Source: an uncultured Ignavibacteria bacterium
Lineage (GTDB): Bacteria > Bacteroidota > Ignavibacteria > Kapaibacteriales > Kapaibacteriaceae
Length of the DNA: 64,000 nt
NCBI GenBank assembly: GCA_903939735.1
Contig: CAJAIA010000035.1
Location: 44,794 to 108,793 of the forward strand
Reading direction: 5' to 3'
In this document: positions 49,363 through 56,892 of the stretch, piece after piece
Numbering within the stretch: position 1 is the stretch's first letter
Layout of the letters: every line of letters starts with the position of its first letter
Program-made: the position numbers and the translations under genes
Notes under the pieces: model-generated
The model's database searches: none
Seen by the model: only the letters and a program-made list of their open reading frames with translations
Told to the model about the DNA's origin: nothing

Positions 49363-51489
49363 CTACAGTTGCACTGTCAACTGGAAATACCCCTGACGTC
49401 CGACGAGGCTTGGGATAAGCGTTGGGTGGAAGCGATCAAGGATGTTGTTGATTCCTGCACCAACTACAACCCGCCGTTCGGCGATATCGAGTGTGTAGGT
49501 TCCACCGACGTTGAGGACGACGTAGCCCGCTACGAACTCATCCTCACGGTCTAGTACCTTCCGAGGCGGATCGGATATGACAGGCCCGTTCTTGTCAAGT
49601 GACTCATCACCATACCGTCCGACAAACTGCGCACGCACGTTTGCGCTCCAGAGACGATCTGGTGCATCGTATTGCACGCGAACCGTTCCACTGTGGCGCG
49701 ACCGACCCCAGAGTCCGTGATAGTCTTCTCTTCGGAGTGGACCAGCGATTGTGCCTGCCTGCCCCTTGTCTATGGCCTCGAGAATCTGAACATCATTTGC
49801 ATCGAGATACTGGTAGCCACCCATGATAGTATACATGGCTCCATTCTCCTTTGCCAACGCAAGGCGTAGGTTCGCCTCAACACCTTGCGTGAATGCACGC
49901 GAAATGTTGCGATACGAGTACACGTCGCGATTGTTGATCGTCTGCACGTAGTAGAACTCAATCAGATTGTTGAGATCGTTCCGGAACGCTCGTAGCTCCG
50001 CACTATACAGCAGCGACACGCGCGAAGAGAGTTCACGTTGTCCGTCCTCATAGCGCAACGCAAGATCGTACGACACGCTACGCTCCGGCTGCAATGAATT
50101 GCCGAGACGCTCAGCACCGATAAGATCATACCCAGCACCTGCCAACCGGTTTGAAAACGTCACATACAACTGACGGAAGTCAGGCGCTTTGAAACCCGTG
50201 CCGATTGAACCAGACATGCGGATGTGTTCGCCTGGTTTCCATAGCAACGAAAAGCGCGGACTAATCGCGTCGCCGAAGACGTTGTTCCCATCGTATCGTG
50301 CACTTACGACGTAGGAGATCCACTCGAGTGGCATGCCTTCCCACTGCGCAAACGCAACGCCCGTGCGATAGAAGGGGTGTGTGCCGGTTGAGTCGCGATA
50401 TCGTGATCCATCGATGTCGTCGTAGAGCACCTCGCCACCAACGGTGAGTCGGTTCGCTACGCCAAGCTGCACATCGTACTGCGAATAGAGTCTGGCGATA
50501 CGACGCTGAAGATCATCCGTCGAGCCTGCTGCGCCTTGTGCAACATCGAAGTTGTATCGTTCATTGAATGTGGAGCCATAAGCGTTTACCGTGAGGCGTG
50601 CACGACCCGACTGATACTCAACACCAAGCGTGCTTGATGCATCCCATTGTGTTACGGAACCAGAGTTCTGTGCGATCTGTCCAGCGACACTCTCGATGAA
50701 GGAGCCCTGCGTTTCACTTCCAAACAGCCGCAGCCATCCACGAGCAGTCCACCCCTTTGCAAACTTCCACTGTGCCTTGAGATGTGTTGTTCCATCCGTA
50801 AACGCAGCATAGGGGATTGATAGACTGTCAAGGGGCAATGAGAATGCCGGTGATGACTTGAGGTTGATGAAGCCTGAGATCTCGACGTCGTTAGAACCCC
50901 AGCCGCCTTCAACACGAGCTTCGAGCGGACCCCGTGTGACGCCTTGAAGCATAACCGATCCATTGATTCCGTCGGTTGGCCGCTTCGTGATAATGTTGAT
51001 GACGCCGGCGAGTGCTTCGCTGCCGAACATGCTGCTCATCGGACCCTTCACGATCTCGACGCGTTCGATGTTCCCCACAGAGATGCGCGAAAGGTCCAAC
51101 ACGCCGGCAACCCGACCAATGATCGGTTGTCCATCAATGAGGATGAGCGTGTAGTCGGGACCAAGGCCGTTCATCTGGATGCCGCTGCGCACAGAGCCGG
51201 AGATGAGCATGCCAGGCTGTTCTTTCAAGAGGTCGCCGAGATCGGTCATGCCTGTTGTGCTAATTCGCTCCTTGCCGATCACTTCAACGCGCACGGGAGA
51301 ATCCTTCAAGCGAATCTCGTTGCGCGTGCCAGTAACAACCACCTGCGACTTCAGATACGACCGCAAACTGTCGGTAAGTTTCTTCGCACGAACAGAGTCA
51401 GCTTCGCGGGCAAACGATGGGATGTGTGCAGTACAGCACAACAGCGCGAGAGCTATCACCCACAGTATGTGGGTCGGTCGACATTTCAT
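49363..51489 (-). CDS. TonB-dependent outer membrane receptor
   Basis: This 708-residue outer-membrane transporter carries a signal peptide (ILWVIALALLCCTAHIPSFA), a plug domain (about 48-160: VVVTGTRNEIRLKDSPV, IERVEIVKGPMSSMFGSEALAGVINIITK) and a 22-strand-type barrel ending in the aromatic/hydrophobic terminus YFQLTVQL. The plug resembles the BtuB/colicin-receptor group (vitamin B12, haem or siderophore), but the ligand cannot be named. TAGTTTTG ends four bases before its ATG, suggesting an own, near-leaderless promoter. It follows the 1171-residue gene by 27 bases. Confidence 0.92.
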   Translation of the reverse strand: MKCRPTHILWVIALALLCCTAHIPSFAREADSVRAKKLTDSLRSYLKSQVVVTGTRNEIRLKDSPVRVEVIGKERISTTGMTDLGDLLKEQPGMLISGSVRSGIQMNGLGPDYTLILIDGQPIIGRVAGVLDLSRISVGNIERVEIVKGPMSSMFGSEALAGVINIITKRPTDGINGSVMLQGVTRGPLEARVEGGWGSNDVEISGFINLKSSPAFSLPLDSLSIPYAAFTDGTTHLKAQWKFAKGWTARGWLRLFGSETQGSFIESVAGQIAQNSGSVTQWDASSTLGVEYQSGRARLTVNAYGSTFNERYNFDVAQGAAGSTDDLQRRIARLYSQYDVQLGVANRLTVGGEVLYDDIDGSRYRDSTGTHPFYRTGVAFAQWEGMPLEWISYVVSARYDGNNVFGDAISPRFSLLWKPGEHIRMSGSIGTGFKAPDFRQLYVTFSNRLAGAGYDLIGAERLGNSLQPERSVSYDLALRYEDGQRELSSRVSLLYSAELRAFRNDLNNLIEFYYVQTINNRDVYSYRNISRAFTQGVEANLRLALAKENGAMYTIMGGYQYLDANDVQILEAIDKGQAGTIAGPLRREDYHGLWGRSRHSGTVRVQYDAPDRLWSANVRAQFVGRYGDESLDKNGPVISDPPRKVLDREDEFVAGYVVLNVGGTYTLDIAERRVVVGAGINNILDRFHPTLIPSLVGRQGYFQLTVQL

Positions 51490-51493
51490 CCTA

Positions 51494-51501
51494 CAAAACT
51501 A
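51494..51501 (-). promoter_or_regulatory. -7 element placed four bases before the TonB receptor gene
   Basis: On the minus strand TAGTTTTG (TAnnTTTG) is followed by TAGG and then ATG. It lies in the 27-base gap after the 1171-residue gene. No TTG is found 19-20 bases upstream. It parallels the paaB and phoB arrangements. Confidence 0.55.
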
Positions 51502-51516
51502 CCGTACCGGCGGCAA

Positions 51517-54500
51517 TTACTTGATCCACATCACTGGGATTGATGTCACGGATGTTGGCATGGTGACGTGGAGGATGTACGATCCGCTATGATACGTCGA
51601 CATGTCGAGGTTGTAGGTTGCTGGCTGCGTGTGCGTCCCGTAGACGCTCTGATGCGTCGTCGACCACACGACACGTCCATCTGATTGAACGAGACGAAGC
51701 ACGTACGTTCCTGGCATCGAACTCTTGAGATCAATCGTCAATGCATCGGACGCTTCATGTTGATGAACTCGAACACTTGGCGTAGAGAAGTTTCGCAACA
51801 TGCGATTGACGATGTTGCAGCCAGTGACATAGAGTAAGCCTTGAGTAGTGCGCACAGTTGGACACGACTCGCCCGACCACGTAACGTCTTCCCAGGTGAT
51901 TGGGACGGTTTCAACGCTACTTGCCAGAACAAGGCCGCGCACCTCGGTGATCTTCTGCCGTGGGGCAATGATGAGTTGATCACGTACAACGAGATACGAC
52001 AAGCGTTGTGCTCCTCGAACGCTCGTTCGCACTGCTCCCCGATCCGTTGAGTCAGGAATGAAGATCGATGCATCATGAACCATCGTTGCCCGCAGCTCGC
52101 TGATACGTAGCGGCAAACGCCATGATGGCACATCGACGTAGATCGGAATACCGAGATCTTCCGTTCCTGCCTGTGCTGTGACACTTCCTGCAGAGAGAAC
52201 GATTGGCGTTGTATCACGAACGGTGACGGTCACGCTGGCACGTTGATCACAATTGCGTGCATCGTAACCAGTAACGGTGTAGGTAGTCGTCACGGTAGGT
52301 TGCGCGACTGGACGTGCGCTCTGCGGATCACTCAGACCCGTCGTTGGTGTCCATTGATACCGTCCGGCACCACCAGCAGTGAGTTGCACACTCTCACCGA
52401 CACACAACGCGGTGTCTGATGACACACTTACGTCAAACGTTGAGACAACAACCGTCATCGTGTCGAGTGTCTCACATGAACCTGACAACCCACGTAGGAT
52501 GTAGGTTGTTGTTACCGAGGGCGATGCGCGAGGAGCAATCACACGTGGATTACTCAGTCCATCCGATGGTGTCCATTCGACGCGCTCAGCGCTTCCCGTT
52601 GCCTGCAATATGGTTGCTTGACCACTGCACACGAAGAGGTCCGGGCCGGCCTCAAGCGATGGAGGATCCACCACCACGACGCGTACCGTATCCTCGGAAT
52701 GACATCCTCCTGGAGTGGATGCACGAACGATGTACGTCCGCGTTTCTGTCGGCGATACCGTTACCACGGATCCTGTGTCGCGATCCAACTCAATCGCCGG
52801 CGTCCATTGAAGTATGCCTGATGTTGCCTGTGCAGTAATCACGGCCGACTCACCACGACAGATAGAGATTGATGAGGGCGCAACGACACTAGGCACGGGC
52901 AGAGGTGTGAGAAGCACAGAGTCGACATCTTCGCAATCGCCGCTTATGGCAGTAACGTAGATGCGCTGTTGTGATGTTCCAAGAACAACACGTGCCGAAT
53001 TCCCATCGACAGCGACGATTCCATTACCACGCCATTGATGTGTAACACCGACTGATGCGACGAGCGTGATTGTATCGAGTGGGCATGCGGTGGTCGGACC
53101 CGAGATGGCAACATCGAAGTCATCGACAACGGTAACCACAACAGTATCGCGTACTTGGCAGTCCCCTGTGGTCATCGTTGCGATATAACGCGTTGTGCTT
53201 GATGGGCGAGCGGTCGGGTTGAGAGATGTTGGATCCGACAATCCCGTCGTTGGTGTCCATGATACGCGCTCAGCTCCGCGAGTACGCAGCGGAACGGATG
53301 TTCCGCGGCAGATCGTCGTCTCGCCTTCGGCAACCATATCGGTAATGCGTACGAGCACCGTTGCCGTGTCCTTGCATCCTTCTGCTGTTGTGCCGACAAC
53401 GACAAAACGGGTGTTGCTGCTTACACGCGCAATCGGGTCGGGACGCGTATGGTCGTCGAGGGCAGATACCGGTGACCATTCATACGATGCTGCACCAGCT
53501 ACACGTAGGCGCACAGCTTCAAAGGCGCATTGCTCACCAACAGAATCCACAACAAGCTTCGGCTTCGGCAACACGGTGATCGAGTTGTATGCTGTGTCTG
53601 CGCCATATCCATTTGCAACGATCAATCGGATCGCATACATGCCAGGATTAGCGAAGCACACCACAGGATTCTGCGTTGTGCTGCTTGATGGCGCACCATT
53701 TATGATGCCCCACTGCCACGATGCAATTCTTCCCGTGCTTTGATCGCGCAACGCAATGCATGAACCAGCACAGATGCTGTCGGTAAGTGTGAACGCAGCG
53801 CGCGGCAGACTGCATGCAGTTTGACGTGTTGCTTGATCAATGAGGAGTGTTCCTGGAACATTAGGGAGTCCGAACTGACATGTCCCAGTGAGTCGAACGA
53901 CTGAATCCCTGAACATCGCTCGAGCACCATCCTCGTTTGGCCGTTCAATCGCAGCCAGCCATGACTGTCCCGGACGTCCGATGTAGATGACTCCGTTTGG
54001 ACCAAGTTGCATCGGCACATGCGTATAGACATCCGGAAGATCGGCGATCTTGAATGCCGATCGAATCACAAGCTCAGGGTCGCGCGGTGTAATATCGAAC
54101 TGGATAACCTGTGTTCGTGCAAGCTCTGAAATGTTGGCTACACTCACATATACACGTTCACTGTTCGGTGAGAACGCAGCCCCATAGTGCATCCCATAGG
54201 TGTCGGTTGGGAACAACAACGTTCGATAGGTGATCTTCCCTGTTTCTCCATCGACGTCGTACAGCAGTGATCGACCCGTGAGCGACGTGTACACCAAGTG
54301 CTGTCCGTTCGGGGAAACATGCATCTGACCTTCACCGCGAATCGACGTTGATGGATATCCCGCGTCCGAAATCACAGGAGCCGCCGACAAACCGAGACGC
54401 GTCAGGTGGAGACTAAAGAAGTGTCGTGTGCCGCGGCTCCGAGTGATGATCCACCAACCATCACCTTGGCAGTCTGCTGTTGCCGTGATGTGTTCAGTGA

Positions 54501-55032
54501 TATCGTTGAGGAGGAGTTCGTTCTTCTTGATAACATCACCGAATCCGGCGTCGCTACGCATGTCAAGGATGCTGTAGTACAAGCACAGACACCGATCACC
54601 AAGATTCGTCGAAGAGATAGCTGCCGGATTGAACACGTAGTAGAGTGATGGACGCCCGGGAGCAGGAATGATGATGGCGCTTTGCGCTGTTGTTCGATCG
54701 CCGAACAACCCTGTGCCGTTTGGCATTACTTCGTGCAGGCGATTCCAGACCGTTACGCCGTCGGTATAGAAGAGTAACTCGCCCGTCGTTGGATCCGACA
54801 TCGTTGCACATCCCTCAGACGTCGACATCTGTCCGTCGGCAAGTACATCGACTCGTCCATCGCGAAACGCAATTCCTGCACGCTGTCCGAAGTACCAGTT
54901 CGTAGAGCCGAGTGTCTGTGCGAAACCGTCTATTGTTGCGAATGTGCAAAGGATCAGGAGCGCTGCACGTACCCATTGCGGCCAAGTGTTTGGTCGCCTC
55001 ACAATGGGGCGGTCTGGTTGCTGGTGAAGCAT
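51517..55032 (-). CDS. Secreted PKD/Ig-like repeat protein with type IX sorting tail (1171 aa)
   Basis: The protein starts with a signal peptide (VRAALLILCTFATIDGFAQ). The N-terminal 370-residue domain (NWYFGQRAGIAF, LLFYTDGVTVWNRLHEVMPNG) is of a type common in large Bacteroidota surface proteins and probably forms a propeller. A PKD domain (about 405-490) follows, then five or so modules with the pattern SWTPTTGLSDP ... ATTRYIA ... C, typical of Bacteroidota surface proteins. A cohesin-like sandwich (about 940-1070) precedes the C-terminal sorting domain (STYHSGSYILHV). No catalytic motif is seen. It is divergent, 102 bases apart, from the PhoB-type regulator. Confidence 0.85.
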   Translation of the reverse strand: MLHQQPDRPIVRRPNTWPQWVRAALLILCTFATIDGFAQTLGSTNWYFGQRAGIAFRDGRVDVLADGQMSTSEGCATMSDPTTGELLFYTDGVTVWNRLHEVMPNGTGLFGDRTTAQSAIIIPAPGRPSLYYVFNPAAISSTNLGDRCLCLYYSILDMRSDAGFGDVIKKNELLLNDITEHITATADCQGDGWWIITRSRGTRHFFSLHLTRLGLSAAPVISDAGYPSTSIRGEGQMHVSPNGQHLVYTSLTGRSLLYDVDGETGKITYRTLLFPTDTYGMHYGAAFSPNSERVYVSVANISELARTQVIQFDITPRDPELVIRSAFKIADLPDVYTHVPMQLGPNGVIYIGRPGQSWLAAIERPNEDGARAMFRDSVVRLTGTCQFGLPNVPGTLLIDQATRQTACSLPRAAFTLTDSICAGSCIALRDQSTGRIASWQWGIINGAPSSSTTQNPVVCFANPGMYAIRLIVANGYGADTAYNSITVLPKPKLVVDSVGEQCAFEAVRLRVAGAASYEWSPVSALDDHTRPDPIARVSSNTRFVVVGTTAEGCKDTATVLVRITDMVAEGETTICRGTSVPLRTRGAERVSWTPTTGLSDPTSLNPTARPSSTTRYIATMTTGDCQVRDTVVVTVVDDFDVAISGPTTACPLDTITLVASVGVTHQWRGNGIVAVDGNSARVVLGTSQQRIYVTAISGDCEDVDSVLLTPLPVPSVVAPSSISICRGESAVITAQATSGILQWTPAIELDRDTGSVVTVSPTETRTYIVRASTPGGCHSEDTVRVVVVDPPSLEAGPDLFVCSGQATILQATGSAERVEWTPSDGLSNPRVIAPRASPSVTTTYILRGLSGSCETLDTMTVVVSTFDVSVSSDTALCVGESVQLTAGGAGRYQWTPTTGLSDPQSARPVAQPTVTTTYTVTGYDARNCDQRASVTVTVRDTTPIVLSAGSVTAQAGTEDLGIPIYVDVPSWRLPLRISELRATMVHDASIFIPDSTDRGAVRTSVRGAQRLSYLVVRDQLIIAPRQKITEVRGLVLASSVETVPITWEDVTWSGESCPTVRTTQGLLYVTGCNIVNRMLRNFSTPSVRVHQHEASDALTIDLKSSMPGTYVLRLVQSDGRVVWSTTHQSVYGTHTQPATYNLDMSTYHSGSYILHVTMPTSVTSIPVMWIK

Positions 55033-55122
55033 GGAAGGATCGCCCTCAATTTAGTCACAGATCGGCCCCGTTGTGCCCCTCGTGTTATCAGATTTTAACC
55101 CCTTTGCGGCACTGGGGAGTGG

Positions 55123-55130
55123 TAGCTTTG
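55123..55130 (+). promoter_or_regulatory. -7 element placed four bases before the phoB-like gene
   Basis: TAGCTTTG (TAnnTTTG) is followed by TCCC and the ATG at 55135. A TTTG lies 16 bases upstream, somewhat closer than the usual 19-20. The mRNA would start at or near the start codon. Confidence 0.6.
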
Positions 55131-55134
55131 TCCC

Positions 55135-55836
55135 ATGCAAAAGACCATTCTCGTGGTTGACGACGAGCAGGATATTGTCGATCTCATTTCGTACAACCTC
55201 AGCAAGGAGGGGTATGAGGTTGCGACGGCAAGCAATGGTACCGATGCCGTCATGCTGGCACAGCGCCTTCGCCCTGATCTCGTGATTCTCGACATCATGA
55301 TGCCGGGTCTCGACGGATTCGAAGTGTGTCGCACCTTGCGACAGGATCCATCGCTTCAGACTACGGCAATCGTCTTCTTGACGGCTAAGGCTGGTGAGAT
55401 CGATCAGATCCTTGGTCTTGAGCTTGGAGCAGACGATTACATCCAGAAGCCAATCTCGCCACGTGTGCTCCTGGCACGCGTCAAGACGATCTTCCGCCGC
55501 GGCTCCGATCGCGTCAGGACGGAAACGGTCGCAGCGCCCGAAGTTCTCCGAATCGGCTCGATTGAAGTAAACCGTCAGAACTATACCGTGAAGATCGATG
55601 GCAAAGAGACGTTCTTCCCAAAGAAGGAGTTTGAACTCTTAGCCTTCCTTGCATCGAACCGCGGAAAAGTGTTCTCGCGCGAGGCTCTCCTGCGCCGCAT
55701 CTGGGGCGAGAGTGTCTACGTGATCGACCGCACAGTTGACGTGCATGTAAGCAAGGTTCGCGAGAAGCTCGGTAAGCACGGCGCCCGCATCGAAACCGTA
55801 AAGGGTGTCGGATACCGCTTCTCGGAGAACGGCTAG
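55135..55836 (+). CDS. OmpR/PhoB-family response regulator
   Basis: This cytoplasmic transcription factor has 233 residues. The receiver domain (1-120) has the acidic pair in VVDDEQ (Asp9/Asp10), the phospho-acceptor Asp53 in ILDIMMPG and the lysine in IQKPISP. The C-terminal winged-helix domain (about 135-233) has the effector signature FELLAFLASNRGKVFSREALL and VDVHVSKVREKLG. The partner kinase gene follows 12 bases later. The layout resembles phosphate-responsive PhoB, but targets are not known, so no symbol is given. Confidence 0.94.
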   Translation: MQKTILVVDDEQDIVDLISYNLSKEGYEVATASNGTDAVMLAQRLRPDLVILDIMMPGLDGFEVCRTLRQDPSLQTTAIVFLTAKAGEIDQILGLELGADDYIQKPISPRVLLARVKTIFRRGSDRVRTETVAAPEVLRIGSIEVNRQNYTVKIDGKETFFPKKEFELLAFLASNRGKVFSREALLRRIWGESVYVIDRTVDVHVSKVREKLGKHGARIETVKGVGYRFSENG

Positions 55837-55848
55837 GTATCTTGCGCC

Positions 55849-56892
55849 ATGGCGCTCCCATTCCATCGGTCGCTGGCTCGCGACATGATCACACGACATA
55901 CAGCACTTGTTGCTGGTTCGTGCGGCGGTGTTGTTGCTGTCGGTGCACTAACTGATACGCTCGGACTTGCGCTTGTCGCAGCAGTTATCGTGTCGATCGT
56001 TGGTTTGATTGTTCTTCGTCACCGCGTCACACGTGCGTTGAGCGAGCCCCTTGCCCACACCACATCGGTAACTCAAGCAATCGCCGACGGTGCAGTCTCT
56101 GGTCGGATTGAACTATCACGTGATGCATCCTTGGATGCGGTAGCGGTTGCCGATGCAATCAACAAGCTTGCGTCCCGCGCAGCGCACGATATCGAAGACC
56201 TTCGCAGACTCGAGCGCGTTCGCTCGGAGTTTATCGCAAACGTATCGCACGAACTCCGCACACCGATTTTCAGCGTACAGGGTTACCTCGAAACATTACT
56301 TGACGGTGCAGCTGACGATCCGGCTGTATCACAGCAGTTTCTCGAGAAGGCCTATAACAATGCTCTGCGACTGAATGTGTTGCTCAATGACTTGATCGAC
56401 ATCTCTCGCATCGAGAGCGGTGAGCTGAAGTTCTCGTTCCGGTCATTTGACATCACAGACCTCATTCGCGATCTCATTCACGAGATGCACATCCGCGCCG
56501 AGCAGCAGCAGGTAGAGCTGCACACCAGTATGCCAGACGAAGCCTATGTGTACGGCGATCGCGAGCGTATCTCGCAAGTGCTTGTGAACCTTGTTGAGAA
56601 TGCAATCAAGTACAACGTTGCACAGGGTCGCGTGGACATCGCACTGACGCATCAGGGTGACCGCTGGAATGTTACGGTGCGTGATAGCGGCATCGGCATT
56701 CCTGAGGAACATCTCCCGCGTATCTTCGAGCGCTTCTACCGCGTCGACAAGGATCGCTCTCGCGCCGTCGGCGGCACGGGCCTTGGCCTGGCAATCGTGA
56801 AGCACATCCTCGAAGCGCACCGATCACCGGTGAACGTCACAAGCACCCCGAACGTCGGAACGGCAATCTCGTTCACTCTCGCCGAGGGTTAA
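55849..56892 (+). CDS. PhoR-like sensor histidine kinase
   Basis: This inner-membrane kinase is the partner of the preceding regulator. The 347-residue protein has two N-terminal membrane helices (about 18-35 and 37-57) with almost no periplasmic loop. A HAMP-like segment (60-110) follows. The phospho-acceptor is His134 in NVSHELRTP, and the ATPase domain has NLVENAIKYN, DSGIGIP and GGTGLGLAI. The lack of a periplasmic sensor domain suggests intramembrane or partner-mediated sensing, as for PhoR. TATCTTG lies four bases before the ATG. Its stop overlaps the stop of the convergent gene at 56889. Confidence 0.94.
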   Translation: MALPFHRSLARDMITRHTALVAGSCGGVVAVGALTDTLGLALVAAVIVSIVGLIVLRHRVTRALSEPLAHTTSVTQAIADGAVSGRIELSRDASLDAVAVADAINKLASRAAHDIEDLRRLERVRSEFIANVSHELRTPIFSVQGYLETLLDGAADDPAVSQQFLEKAYNNALRLNVLLNDLIDISRIESGELKFSFRSFDITDLIRDLIHEMHIRAEQQQVELHTSMPDEAYVYGDRERISQVLVNLVENAIKYNVAQGRVDIALTHQGDRWNVTVRDSGIGIPEEHLPRIFERFYRVDKDRSRAVGGTGLGLAIVKHILEAHRSPVNVTSTPNVGTAISFTLAEG

